Source: an uncultured bacterium
GTDB lineage: Bacteria; Verrucomicrobiota; Lentisphaeria; Victivallales; Victivallaceae
Direction: 5' to 3'
Length of the DNA stretch: 64,000 nt
Assembly: GCA_949297015.1 (NCBI GenBank)
Contig: CASFRF010000023.1
Span: forward strand, 1-64,000
Below are positions 26,028 through 34,201 of the stretch, one piece after another (position 1 is the stretch's first letter; every line of letters starts with the position of its first letter). A program made the position numbers and the translations under genes. The notes under the pieces are model-generated. The model was not told the origin of the DNA, searched no databases, and was given only the letters and a program-made list of their open reading frames with translations.

Positions 26028-26886
26028 ACAGCTCCGGGGGGCGTTGCTGGTCGGCTTGTGTTCCGCCGTACTGCTGGGCGCCAACTGGCGGGTGCCCGCG
26101 GCGCGTTTTGAGACTCTGGGCGGATTCCTCGGCAACGTATTGGCGGCGGCGGGGGTGCTGGCGTTGAGCTGGCAGCTCGGGGCGCGGCGAAACTGGAGGC
26201 TGGCGGCGTTCACGCTGGCATTCACCGCGGCGGGAGGCGTGGTGACGCTGGCCCGGGAGCCCTCTCCGGTGCTCTATTTGACGGCGGCGCTGCTGCTGGG
26301 CGCGGAGTTTCTGCGGTTGACCGGGACCACGCTGGCGACGGCGGCGGTGATCGCAGGGGCGGCCGGTCTGCTCGGATTCCGTTCGCTGTTTCCGGCAATC
26401 CCGTTTATCGCCCTGGGGCTGGCGGAGTTGTTTCAGCCCGGCAGCTGGCGGAAGCGTCAATTCCGGCGGTTGCTGATTGACGTGTTGCGGGTGGTGACTC
26501 TGCTGGTGATTCTGTTGCTGGGGCTGGTATTGTACCGCGATCGGTTGGCCTATCCGCAGACGCCGCTGACCCTTCCCGGGTCGCTGCTGGGGTGTATGGC
26601 GGTGCTGACGCTCGGGCGGTTCCGGACGATGCGTCTTCCGGATCAGCAACTGCTGGTGGTGGCGGCGTTGGCCGGAACGCTGCTGGTGGGGGAGATTCTG
26701 GTGTTTGAGACGCATTACGAACTGAGTCGGAACGAAAAAAGAGCGACCGCTGAAATCGGGTCCGTTGGGAGGGGGGGTGACCCGGAAATCAGCGGTCGCA
26801 AAAACTGGAACAGCACCTCGACGGAACCGGACGACGGCGCATCACCGTCACCTGAACATCGAGACCCGAACAACGCTACTTTTTAA
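26008..26886 (+). CDS. polytopic membrane protein of unknown function with a non-hydrophobic tail
   Basis: A 292-residue protein with about seven hydrophobic helices packed into residues 8-245, for example GALLVGLCSAVLLGA, ATAAVIAGAAGLLGF, VLRVVTLLVILLLGLVLY and LLVVAALAGTLLVGEILVF. GGGGGC lies just before the ATG, which overlaps the end of proA by 20 bases. Residues about 247-292 change character abruptly to hydrophilic, Ser/Pro/Asn/Asp-rich sequence with no hydrophobic residues in long runs. That part lies exactly over a candidate antisense RNA with its own promoter and terminator, so the tail may be shaped by RNA rather than protein constraint. Function unknown; a membrane energy or polymer-export role cannot be argued from sequence. 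Confidence 0.72.
   Translation: MGRFGFEQLRGALLVGLCSAVLLGANWRVPAARFETLGGFLGNVLAAAGVLALSWQLGARRNWRLAAFTLAFTAAGGVVTLAREPSPVLYLTAALLLGAEFLRLTGTTLATAAVIAGAAGLLGFRSLFPAIPFIALGLAELFQPGSWRKRQFRRLLIDVLRVVTLLVILLLGLVLYRDRLAYPQTPLTLPGSLLGCMAVLTLGRFRTMRLPDQQLLVVAALAGTLLVGEILVFETHYELSRNEKRATAEIGSVGRGGDPEISGRKNWNSTSTEPDDGASPSPEHRDPNNATF
26735..26799 (-). terminator. strong hairpin terminator on the minus strand inside the membrane-protein tail
   Basis: An 11-bp perfect stem (26743-26753 with 26789-26799) encloses a 6-bp stem CGGGTC/GACCCG, followed on the minus strand by CTCTTTTTT. On the plus strand the stem is followed by CAAAAAC, so only minus transcripts would be terminated. Confidence 0.6.
26735..26879 (-). 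ncRNA. candidate antisense/small RNA of about 145 nt, unknown class
   Basis: The minus strand carries a promoter (26886-26914) and, about 140 bases on, a strong two-tier hairpin followed by six T residues (26735-26740). No minus-strand reading frame with a ribosome site fits between them. The 5' part can form GACGG-(7)-CCGTC and an outer CTCGA/TCGAG stem; the 3' part is the terminator stem. It does not match my knowledge of SRP RNA, tmRNA, 6S or RNase P. It lies opposite the hydrophilic tail of the membrane protein gene. Transcription is inferred, not shown. Confidence 0.5.
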
Positions 26887-26914
26887 ATATAGGGCATATT
26901 TCCCGAAAAAGCAA
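26886..26914 (-). promoter_or_regulatory. promoter for the candidate antisense RNA
   Basis: TTGCTT, 17 bases, TATATT on the minus strand. A 7-bp inverted repeat TCCCGAA/TTCGGGA (26901-26927) overlaps the -35 box. Confidence 0.55.
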
Positions 26915-26943
26915 GTGGGATTCGGGAGAAAATACAATTATTT

Positions 26944-28350
26944 ATGAAAAATTTACCATGTAACCTGAAAAAAGTCGATAAAAAGGTCTCCGCCCGCGGT
27001 GAAAAGGAGGTCTGGCGTTCGGGGCAACTCCGGTTCCTGCTGATGACGATCGGTGATGTTCTGGCGCAGGTCTTCGGCGCGTCCCGGCCGGCCGATCGGG
27101 TGCTGGGCGGTTTTTTCCGTGAACACCGCCAGTGTGGAGCGCGGGATCGGAAAATTCTCAGTGAAGGCGTGTTCGGCCTGTTCCGACACTGGGGCGTGTT
27201 GTGCCGGGCATTGCCGCCGGAACGGCGCCGGGAGTTGGAGGCGGGCGGGAAGTGTTCCCGGGAAGAGGCAGCTCTGTTGCTGGCCGGGGCGCTGGAGCTG
27301 GAGGGAAAATTTCTGCCGCTGGTGACGGAGCTTCGACGCCGGGAGCTGGGCTGTGCCGCGGAGCCGCATGCGGTCGCGGCCACCCCGGAGGAGCGGGCCG
27401 CCGCGTGGGCTCGGAAATGGAACTTGCCGGAACCGGAGTCGGCCGACTGGACTCCCGACTGGCTGCCGGAGCTGACGGCTCCCGATTTCCCGCTCGAGGC
27501 GTTGCGGACGGCGCTGCGGCGGCGGCCGCCGATGTGGTTGCGCTGTCAGGGGGCGGAGCCGGCGGCGGTGGCCCGGACCCTGTGCGAGGAGGGGTTGTCG
27601 GTGGAGTCCGAATCCGCGGTGCCCGGCGCGCTGGCGGTGCGGGAGCCCGCTGTCAATTTGTTCACGCTGGAGTCGTTCCGGTGCGGCGAGTTCGAGGTGC
27701 AGGATCTCGCTTCGCAGGCCATCGGGCTGGTGGCGAATCCGCGCCCCGGGGAGCGCTGGTGGGACGCCTGCGCCGGAGCCGGCGGCAAGACTTTGCAGCT
27801 GGCTGAGTTGATGCGGCGCCGGGGGACGGTGGTCGCCGCGGATGTGCGGGACTATAAACTGGAGGATCTGCGGCGCCGGGCCCGGCGGGCCGGTTTCCCA
27901 AATATTCAGACCCGGGCCTGGGACGGCAAGGCGCTGCGGCGGCGGCAGCAGGAGCGTTTTGACGGGGTGCTGGTGGACGCCCCCTGCAGCTGTTCGGGGG
28001 TCTGGCGGCGCAATCCCGACGGGCGCTGGCATTTCCGACCGGAGGAGGTGCCGGGTCTGGCGGCGTTGCAGCTGGAGATCCTGACCGCGGCGGCGGGGGG
28101 AGTCCGGCCCGGCGGCGTGCTGATCTACGCCACCTGCTCGATTTTCCCGGCGGAGAACGAGGAGGTGGTTGCAAAGTTTCTGGCGACTCATGCCGACTTT
28201 GCCCCGGACCCGTTCCCCCATCCGCTGACCGGGGCGCCGACCGCCGGGATGATGAACGTGCTGCCGGGGCAGGCCGACTGCGACCAGATGTTCGCGGCCC
28301 GGCTGCGGCGGCGACCGCGACCGGAGGAGGAGGGCAGGGCGGATGGCTGA
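26944..28350 (+). CDS. RsmB/NOP2-Sun family rRNA (cytosine-C5) methyltransferase, first copy
   Basis: SAM-dependent methylation of cytosine C5 in rRNA or tRNA. A NusB-like N-terminal region (DVLAQVFGASRPADRVLGGF) is followed by a Rossmann methyltransferase: DACAGAGGKTLQLAELM (SAM loop), VLVDAPCSCSGVWRRNP (motif IV with catalytic Cys), and YATCSIFPAENEEVV (motif VI Cys). The upstream 33 residues are basic and not typical of the family. The ATG at 27043 (MTIGDVL) is an alternative start; AAGGAGG at 27004-27010 has no start codon at a suitable distance. Overlaps trmL by eight bases. A second RsmB homologue lies at 34171-35394. Confidence 0.9.
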   Translation: MKNLPCNLKKVDKKVSARGEKEVWRSGQLRFLLMTIGDVLAQVFGASRPADRVLGGFFREHRQCGARDRKILSEGVFGLFRHWGVLCRALPPERRRELEAGGKCSREEAALLLAGALELEGKFLPLVTELRRRELGCAAEPHAVAATPEERAAAWARKWNLPEPESADWTPDWLPELTAPDFPLEALRTALRRRPPMWLRCQGAEPAAVARTLCEEGLSVESESAVPGALAVREPAVNLFTLESFRCGEFEVQDLASQAIGLVANPRPGERWWDACAGAGGKTLQLAELMRRRGTVVAADVRDYKLEDLRRRARRAGFPNIQTRAWDGKALRRRQQERFDGVLVDAPCSCSGVWRRNPDGRWHFRPEEVPGLAALQLEILTAAAGGVRPGGVLIYATCSIFPAENEEVVAKFLATHADFAPDPFPHPLTGAPTAGMMNVLPGQADCDQMFAARLRRRPRPEEEGRADG

Positions 28351-28825
28351 GCCGTTGTTTCACATCGTTCTGGTCCACCCGGAGATTCCGCAGAATACCG
28401 GCGGCATCGGGCGGCTCTGCGTCTCCACCGATACGCGGCTTCATCTGATCGAACCGCTCGGATTTTCGCTGGAGGACAAATTCGTCCGGCGGGCCGGGCT
28501 GGATTACTGGCCGCATCTGGATCTTCGGCGCTACGCCGACTGGGAGACGTTTCTGGAGCAGAATCCGGGGGCGCCGCTGCTCTTCTTCTCCACCCGGGGG
28601 CGGCGGGCCTACTGGGATTGCGATTATCGGCCGGGGACGTTTCTGGTCTTCGGCAGCGAATCGAGCGGTCTGCCGCCGGAATTTTACGAGCGTTATCGCG
28701 GGGAACTCTGTACGATTCCGATGTCCGGGACGTTCCACCGCAGTTTGAATCTGGCGAATTCGGCGGCGATCGCACTGTACGAGGCGCTCCGGGTGAACCG
28801 GAAACTCTGGGAGTGTGCACCATGA
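28343..28825 (+). CDS. trmL: tRNA (cytidine/uridine-34 2'-O)-methyltransferase TrmL
   Basis: Methylates the wobble nucleotide of leucine tRNAs; SPOUT (trefoil-knot) fold. The 160-residue length is standard. Segments HIVLVHPEIPQNTGGIGRLC, GSESSGLP, IPMSGTFHRSLNLANSAAIA and the order of the three knot motifs are all present. Cytoplasmic dimer in known members. The ATG overlaps the preceding methyltransferase gene by eight bases, and its stop overlaps the next start (ATGA), so it is the second gene of a translationally coupled run. Confidence 0.95.
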   Translation: MAEPLFHIVLVHPEIPQNTGGIGRLCVSTDTRLHLIEPLGFSLEDKFVRRAGLDYWPHLDLRRYADWETFLEQNPGAPLLFFSTRGRRAYWDCDYRPGTFLVFGSESSGLPPEFYERYRGELCTIPMSGTFHRSLNLANSAAIALYEALRVNRKLWECAP

Positions 28826-29139
28826 ACGGTTTGTTTCGATTGCTGGGCTGCCTGGTTGCGTTGCTGATCGGCGCGTTCACCCTCGGCTTGATGTTGCTGG
28901 CGGCGCCTTTTCTCTATCTCTGGGCGGCGCTGACCGGGCAGCCGCCGCGGGTCTTTTATCGCCGGACGGGAGCGGCGCCGCCGCCTCCGACGCCGGATCC
29001 GGAGCGCTCGCGCGCCTATTCGGCCGAGACGCCGCCGGGGGAACAGATTATCGATATTGAGGCGGTTGAAGTCCGGACCGAGCCGTGTGGGCTTGAAGAC
29101 CGGTCGCCGCAGTCGGAATCAGGAGGAGAGGAAAAATGA
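28822..29139 (+). CDS. 105-residue single-pass membrane protein
   Basis: One long hydrophobic segment (LVALLIGAFTLGLMLLAAPF, about residues 11-38) is followed by a Pro-rich, charged cytoplasmic or periplasmic tail (about 45-105) with PPPPTPDPERSR and many Glu residues. No family recognised. ATGA overlap with trmL upstream and ATGATG overlap with the alcohol dehydrogenase downstream argue that it is translated. May be a small accessory or membrane-anchoring protein. Confidence 0.7.
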   Translation: MNGLFRLLGCLVALLIGAFTLGLMLLAAPFLYLWAALTGQPPRVFYRRTGAAPPPPTPDPERSRAYSAETPPGEQIIDIEAVEVRTEPCGLEDRSPQSESGGEEK

Positions 29140-30284
29140 TGGCTTTTGATTACTACATCCCGACCCGGCTTCACTTCGGAGCGGGGAAACTCGAACTGCT
29201 CGGAGAACTTCCGCTGCCCGGGCGCAAGGCGCTGATCGTGACTACCGCCGGCAAGTCGGTCCGGAGCAACGGCTATCTGGACCGGGTGGTGAACCTGCTG
29301 CGGCGGAATCGGGTGGAGAGCGTGATCTTTGACCGGGTCCAGCCCAACCCCCTGCGGCAGCAGGTGATGGAGGGCGCCGCCCTGGCCCGGCAGGAGAAGT
29401 GCGATCTGGTGCTCGGACTCGGCGGCGGCAGCGCCATCGATTCGGCCAAGGCGATCGCGGTGATGGCGACCAATCCCGGTGATTACTGGCACTATGTGAC
29501 CGGCGGCTCGGGACTGGGGCAGGCGCTGGTCAAGGCGCCGCTGCCGGTGATCGCGGTGACCACCACCGCCGGAACCGGGACCGAGGCCGATCCCTGGACC
29601 GTGGTGACCCACGAGACGCTGCTCGAGAAGATCGGCTTCGGCAGCACCGAGACCTTCCCCTGGCTGTCGATCGTCGATCCCGAACTGATGCTGACGGTGC
29701 CGCCGCAGTTGACGGCGTTTCAGGGGTTTGACGCGCTCTTTCACGCCATGGAAGGCTACATCGCCACCGTGGCCAATCCGCTCAGCGACCTCTTCGCGCT
29801 GAAGAGTGTGGAACTGGTCTCCGGCGCGCTGGCCGACGCGGTGCACGACGGAAAAAATCTGGAAGCCCGGACCCGGGTGGCGCTGGCCAATACCCTTTCC
29901 GGCATGGTGGAAGCGACCTCCTGCTGCACGTCGGAGCACTCCATCGCGCACGCTCTGAGCGCGTTCCACGACAAGCTGCCGCACGGGGCGGCGTTGATCG
30001 CAATTTCGATCGCCTACTGGCGGCGCTTCGAGGCGGCGGTGCCGGAGCGTTGCGCCGAACTGGCCCGGGCCATGGGGGCGGAGGATGTGGTCTCCGGGCT
30101 GCGCCGGTTGCAGCAGGCATGCGGGGTGGCGGAGATCGCCTTGTCGGAGTACGGCGTCCGGAAGGAGGAGTTGGCGGCCATCGCCGACAACGCGGCCGCC
30201 ACCATGGGCAATTTGTTCAAGCTCGACCGGAAGACGCTGGATCGGGACGAAGTGATTGCGATTCTCGAGGAATCCTATCGATGA
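29136..30284 (+). CDS. iron-containing alcohol dehydrogenase (group III)
   Basis: NAD(P)-dependent reduction of an aldehyde or ketone to an alcohol, using Fe2+ or Zn2+. In the 382-residue protein the nucleotide loop is LGLGGGSAIDSAKAIA and the conserved TTAGTGTEA follows. Metal-site segments are FDALFHAMEGYI and SIAHALSAFHDKLPHG, carrying the expected histidines, with Asp in IVDPELM. AGGAGGAGAGG precedes the ATG. It lies between a small membrane protein and an FGGY kinase with overlapping ends. Physiological partners may be a propanediol, butanol or polyol substrate; the neighbouring glycyl-radical activase suggests an anaerobic diol or polyol route. Confidence 0.95.
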   Translation: MMAFDYYIPTRLHFGAGKLELLGELPLPGRKALIVTTAGKSVRSNGYLDRVVNLLRRNRVESVIFDRVQPNPLRQQVMEGAALARQEKCDLVLGLGGGSAIDSAKAIAVMATNPGDYWHYVTGGSGLGQALVKAPLPVIAVTTTAGTGTEADPWTVVTHETLLEKIGFGSTETFPWLSIVDPELMLTVPPQLTAFQGFDALFHAMEGYIATVANPLSDLFALKSVELVSGALADAVHDGKNLEARTRVALANTLSGMVEATSCCTSEHSIAHALSAFHDKLPHGAALIAISIAYWRRFEAAVPERCAELARAMGAEDVVSGLRRLQQACGVAEIALSEYGVRKEELAAIADNAAATMGNLFKLDRKTLDRDEVIAILEESYR

Positions 30285-31609
30285 GTGAAGTGAAACTGGC
30301 ACTGGACATCGGGACCAGCAAACTGGCGGCGGTGGCCGTGGAGGCGGAGTCGGAGCGCAATCTGGCGGTGGTCTCCGTCCCCAACGACAGCACGGTGCCG
30401 GGACTCGCTCCCGGTCGCCACGAACAGGATCCCCGGCGGATCCGCGAGCTGGCCTGGACGCTGCTCGCCGAGCTGTGCGGGCAGATCGACCCTGCCGCGG
30501 TGACCGGGATCGCCTTTTCCGGCCAGATGCACGGCGTGGTGTTGACCGACGGAGACGGGGAGTCCCGGAGCAACTTCATCACCTGGTGCGATCAGCGGGC
30601 GGCGGAGCTCTGTTCCGGTCTGGAGCGGGAGCGCTGGCCGGAGGCGCGGACCGGCTGTCTGCTGCATCCCGGTTACGGCGGGGCCACGCTGGCGCTGCTG
30701 CGGCCGGAGCGGGGGCTCCGGGCGTTGAGCATCGCCGACTATCTGGCGGCGGAGCTCTGCGGGGTGGCGGCCTCGGAGCCGAGTTGCGCCGCCAGCTGGG
30801 GCATTTTTGATGTGCGGTGCAACCGGTGGGATGAGGAGCTGGTGGCGCAACTCGGCTTGGAGCGCTCGGTGCTGCCGGAGATTCGGCCCAGCGCCGGGGT
30901 GCTCGGAAGGTTGCGGCCGGAGTACGCGGCGCGTTTCGGGCTGAGTCGCTCCGTGGCGGTCCATTCGCCGGTAGGGGACAATCAGGCCGGTTACCTCGGC
31001 GTCTGCGGCCGGAGCGGGGACAGCGTGCTGCTGAATCTGGGGACCGGCGGGCAGATCTCGCTGCCCGTCCGGGAGTTTCGGCTCCATCCGGGGCTGGAGA
31101 CCCGGCCGCTGCCGGACGGCACCTTTCTGCTGGTGGGCGCCTCGCTCTGCGGGGGGCGGGCCTACGCGATTTTGAAGGATTTCTTCGCCGAGACTCTTCA
31201 GGCCTTCACCGGAACCCGCCCCGCCGACGGCGAGCTTTACGCCGTGATGGACCGGCTGGCCACCGCGGCGGAGCAGCCGCTGACGGTGGACACCCGGTTC
31301 GCCGGGAGCCGGTTGCAGCCGGAGCTGCGCGGCGCGGTCACCGGAATCGGGGTGGAGAACTTCACCCCCGGCAATCTGGCGCGCGGCGTGGCCGAGGGCA
31401 TGGTCGAGGAGCTGGCCGCCATGCTGCCGCCGGAATTGGGCGCCGGGCTGGCCCGGGTCTGCGCAGGAGGCAACGCGGTGCGCAAGAGTCCGCTGCTGAC
31501 CGCCTTTGTGGAGCGTCGTTTCGGTTTGCCCTGCGTGGTGGCCGGGCGGCGGGAAGAGGCGGCGGCGGGCGCGGCGCTGGCTGCCCTCTGGTACGGGGGG
31601 CGGGCATGA
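30281..31609 (+). CDS. FGGY-family carbohydrate kinase (sedoheptulokinase/xylulokinase-like)
   Basis: Phosphorylates a keto-sugar or polyol with ATP. 442 residues. LALDIGTSKLAAVAV is the N-terminal phosphate loop. GIAFSGQMHGVVL is the substrate-binding region; Q-M-H-G is typical of xylulo- and sedoheptulokinases. LNLGTGGQISLP and CAGGNAVRKSPLL are the second ATPase phosphate loop and the adenosine motif. The N-terminal domain is a little shorter than in xylulokinase (about 480), which points to the sedoheptulokinase-like branch. ATGA overlaps on both sides. It is a good candidate to work on the same substrate chain as the neighbouring alcohol dehydrogenase. Confidence 0.88.
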   Translation: MSEVKLALDIGTSKLAAVAVEAESERNLAVVSVPNDSTVPGLAPGRHEQDPRRIRELAWTLLAELCGQIDPAAVTGIAFSGQMHGVVLTDGDGESRSNFITWCDQRAAELCSGLERERWPEARTGCLLHPGYGGATLALLRPERGLRALSIADYLAAELCGVAASEPSCAASWGIFDVRCNRWDEELVAQLGLERSVLPEIRPSAGVLGRLRPEYAARFGLSRSVAVHSPVGDNQAGYLGVCGRSGDSVLLNLGTGGQISLPVREFRLHPGLETRPLPDGTFLLVGASLCGGRAYAILKDFFAETLQAFTGTRPADGELYAVMDRLATAAEQPLTVDTRFAGSRLQPELRGAVTGIGVENFTPGNLARGVAEGMVEELAAMLPPELGAGLARVCAGGNAVRKSPLLTAFVERRFGLPCVVAGRREEAAAGAALAALWYGGRA

Positions 31610-32496
31610 TTCTCTTTGCCGAAGGTTGGAGCGAGAATTTCGACGGCCCCGGGCGGCGGCTGGTCTTCTACTGCAAGGGGTGCAACTTCCGCTGTCGCTG
31701 GTGCGGCAATCCGGAAAGTTTGTCGGCGGCCCCGGAGATGCTGTTTTATCCGGAAAAGAGCCGGTTCGCGGCCGAGAGCTGCCCGAACGGTGCGGTTCAG
31801 GGGGAGACCCTGGACCGGAGCCGCTGCGCCCGGTGTCCGGAGCGGCCCTGTCTGAAGCTCTGGCACAACCGGGCCTTCGAGTGGTGCGGGCGGGAGACGA
31901 CGCCGGAGGAGCTGGTCGCCGAGGCGGCAGCCAAGCGCTCGGTCTGGGGCGGAAACGGCGGGGTGACCTTCAGCGGCGGCGAAGCCACGTTACAGGCGGC
32001 GGAACTGGTGCGGTGTTGTGAGCTGTTGCGGGAAGAGGGAATTTCCACCGCGCTCGAGAGCAACGCCTCCACCGCCGGTTTCGCGGCGGCCGCGGCGGCG
32101 GTGGATTACCTGATCTGCGATCTGAAGTGTCTGGCGCCCGCCCGCCACCGGCGGTTGACCGGGGTGGACAACGCTCCGGTGTTGGCCAATTTGACGGCGG
32201 CGGCGGCGCTGCCGGTGCCGCTGCATTTGCGCATGCCGCTGATCGCCGAGGAGAATTTCGTGCCGGAGGAGTTGACGTTGCTGACGAACTTCATGCTGCA
32301 ACTCCGGGCGCGGCGTCCGGCGGGACACCCCTTGAAGATGGAGTTCCTGCGTTTGCATCAGCTGGGGTTGCCGAAATACCGGGCGCTGGGGCTGCGGTGC
32401 GAAGCGGAGTCCTGGCAGGCTCCGACCCGGGAACAGGTCGCAGTGTGGGTGAAGGCGCTGGCCGAGTCGGGGCTGGAGGCGGAAATCGGCGGTTGA
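31606..32496 (+). CDS. radical SAM glycyl-radical-enzyme activating protein (PFL-AE-like)
   Basis: Radical SAM enzymes of this type abstract hydrogen to place a glycyl radical on a partner enzyme. 296 residues. Residues 23-33 read CKGCNFRCRWC, containing the CxxxCxxC cluster (Cys26, Cys30, Cys33). A ferredoxin-like insert with four further Cys follows (CPNGAV, then CARCPERPC). GGVTFSGGEATLQ is the SAM-binding GGE motif, and DYLICDLKCLAP is typical of the family. The ATG overlaps the kinase stop. No glycyl-radical enzyme with a C-terminal RVxGY motif is in the window, so the target is elsewhere or unknown. Confidence 0.92.
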   Translation: MILFAEGWSENFDGPGRRLVFYCKGCNFRCRWCGNPESLSAAPEMLFYPEKSRFAAESCPNGAVQGETLDRSRCARCPERPCLKLWHNRAFEWCGRETTPEELVAEAAAKRSVWGGNGGVTFSGGEATLQAAELVRCCELLREEGISTALESNASTAGFAAAAAAVDYLICDLKCLAPARHRRLTGVDNAPVLANLTAAAALPVPLHLRMPLIAEENFVPEELTLLTNFMLQLRARRPAGHPLKMEFLRLHQLGLPKYRALGLRCEAESWQAPTREQVAVWVKALAESGLEAEIGG

Positions 32497-32507
32497 GTGG
32501 CGCCGAC

Positions 32508-32536
32508 TTGCTTTTTTTCGACCGGGCGGGTACAGT
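32508..32536 (+). promoter_or_regulatory. promoter for the secreted-protein/GT2 operon
   Basis: TTGCTT, 17 bases, TACAGT, about 35 bases before the ATG at 32571. Confidence 0.65.
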
Positions 32537-32570
32537 ATAGGATGTCGGAAATCAGAACGGGAGTTGTGAC

Positions 32571-33500
32571 ATGAAAGCTTGGTGGAGCCGGCGGTGGGCC
32601 GGTTGTCTGTTGTTCGCCCTGCTGGGGAGCGTGGCCGCGCAGGCCCAGGTCGGCATGAAGTTGGAGATGAATCGGAAAGTCTATCTGCAGTACGAGCCGA
32701 TGTACGCCCGGGTGACCTTCCGCAACGATACCGGGAAGGCCTTGGTTTTCGGGGAAGATCCCAAACTTCAGGGCAAGTTGCAGTTCGACCTGATCGGGCC
32801 GGATCGGCGGAAAGTGGCGCTGGCCACGCCCAGTGAACTGCCGCTGACCGGTTTTGTGCTGGATCCCGGTGAGACCCGGGAAATTCTGATTCCGGTCAGC
32901 AATTTCTACCCGATGCCGCAGCTCGGGCGCTACAGCGGGCACGCCTATATCTCGCATCCGCTGCTCAAGGACATGTTCAAATCCAACGATGTCCGGTTTG
33001 AAGTCAATCCGGGGGTCGTGGTCTACGAGACCACGGTGGGCAAGCCCGATGTGCTCAATCAGGATCGGTCGCGGAAAATCGAGGAGCGCAGCTACCGGTT
33101 GAAGCGGATGACCGACGGCGCGGTCAAGTACTACTATCTGGTGATCGAGGACGCCAAGCGGGTTTACGCCGTGCTTCGGGTCGGGCGGGAGCTGGGCATG
33201 GAGGGGTTCAAGTGTCAGGTGGACAATTTGAGCAACATCCATCTGCTGCTGCCGGTGGCGCCGAAGATCTTCCGCCATCTGCAGGTCAGTCTGGACGGCC
33301 GGATCGAGCTCCAGAAATTTTACAAGAACGATCGCCGGGCTCCGAATCTGATCCGCGATGCGAAAACCGGACGGGTGCTGGTCATCGGTGGCCTGGAGGC
33401 TCAGCCTGGAGTCGATTTTGAACTGAAGAACGGGACCCCGGTGCTTGAGTCCGAGTCCGAACTGCCGTTGCCGCAAAACTCCTCGGACCGGAAGTTATGA
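32571..33500 (+). CDS. secreted protein of unknown function
   Basis: A 309-residue protein with a signal peptide (KAWWSRRWAGCLLFALLGSV, cleavage near AQA-QV). The mature part is beta-rich: VGMKLEMNRKVYLQYEPMYA, then Ig-like strands such as FVLDPGETREILIPVSNFY, followed by an alpha/beta region with NIHLLLPVAPKIFRHLQVSL. No domain recognised; the first 120 residues resemble a macroglobulin-like or Ig-like domain in pattern only. Overlaps the GT2 gene by ATGA, so they share a transcript. May be periplasmic and envelope-related. Confidence 0.75.
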   Translation: MKAWWSRRWAGCLLFALLGSVAAQAQVGMKLEMNRKVYLQYEPMYARVTFRNDTGKALVFGEDPKLQGKLQFDLIGPDRRKVALATPSELPLTGFVLDPGETREILIPVSNFYPMPQLGRYSGHAYISHPLLKDMFKSNDVRFEVNPGVVVYETTVGKPDVLNQDRSRKIEERSYRLKRMTDGAVKYYYLVIEDAKRVYAVLRVGRELGMEGFKCQVDNLSNIHLLLPVAPKIFRHLQVSLDGRIELQKFYKNDRRAPNLIRDAKTGRVLVIGGLEAQPGVDFELKNGTPVLESESELPLPQNSSDRKL

Positions 33501-34201
33501 AATACTCCGTGGTGGTGCCGACGCTCAACGAGCGCGGCAATATCGTGCGCCTGCTGGAGGCGATCGAGGCGGCGTTGCCCGGAGATTACGAGGTCATCGT
33601 GGTCGATGAGCACTCCCCCGACGGGACGTTGGAGGTGGTCCGTGAATATGCGCAAACCCACCCCCGGGTCCGGGGTGAGAGCAATCCCGGGGTGCGCGGT
33701 CTGAGCCCCAGCATCGTCCACGGCTTCAATCTTGCCGCCGGCGAGATCCTCTGCTGCATGGACGGCGATCTGCAGCACGACGCCAAGGATCTGGCCGGTC
33801 TGCTCCGGACCGCGGAGGAGCACGATTTCGTCGTCGGTTCCCGCTATGTCGAGGGCGGTGGTTTCGCCGAAAAGTGGAACCCCTGCCGGGTGCTGGTCAG
33901 CCGCACGGCGACGTTTCTGGCCCATTGGTTGCTGGGGGTGCAGGTGCGCGATCCGATGTCCGGATTTTTCGCCATTCGGCGCGAGGCCTATCTGAGCGTG
34001 CGCGAGCGCTTGAATCCGCGCGGGTTCAAGATCATGCTCGAGCTGCTCTGGCTGCTCAAGCAGACGCCGGGAAATTGGCGGGTGACCGAGTACGGCATCA
34101 CCTTCGGACTGCGTCATTACGGACGCAGCAAACTCTCCGGACGGGTGATCTGGCAGTATCTGACGATGCTCTACACGCTGCGGCGCCAGAGGCAGCCGTA
34201 G
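33497..34201 (+). CDS. family 2 glycosyltransferase (dolichol/polyprenol-phosphate mannosyltransferase-like)
   Basis: Transfers a sugar from a nucleotide donor to a polyprenyl phosphate or another acceptor. In the 234-residue protein the GT-A fold begins KYSVVVPTLNERGN. The DxD-type motif CMDGDLQHD and VVGSRYV follow. RDPMSGFFAIRR and the basic C-terminal helix are typical of the DPM1 branch without a membrane domain. Overlaps the preceding gene (ATGA) and runs 31 bases into the 3' end of the convergent rsmB, so the two transcripts collide. Donor sugar not determined. Confidence 0.9.
   Translation: MKYSVVVPTLNERGNIVRLLEAIEAALPGDYEVIVVDEHSPDGTLEVVREYAQTHPRVRGESNPGVRGLSPSIVHGFNLAAGEILCCMDGDLQHDAKDLAGLLRTAEEHDFVVGSRYVEGGGFAEKWNPCRVLVSRTATFLAHWLLGVQVRDPMSGFFAIRREAYLSVRERLNPRGFKIMLELLWLLKQTPGNWRVTEYGITFGLRHYGRSKLSGRVIWQYLTMLYTLRRQRQP

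Noticed and set aside
26735-26879. Interpretation of the antisense RNA as SRP RNA, tmRNA or 6S RNA
   Set aside because: The GGAA-capped SRP helix, the tmRNA tRNA-like ends and the 6S long closed hairpin are all absent.
27004-27010. AAGGAGG as the ribosome site of the 26944 methyltransferase
   Set aside because: No ATG, GTG or TTG lies at a usable distance in frame, so it probably occurs by chance inside the coding sequence.
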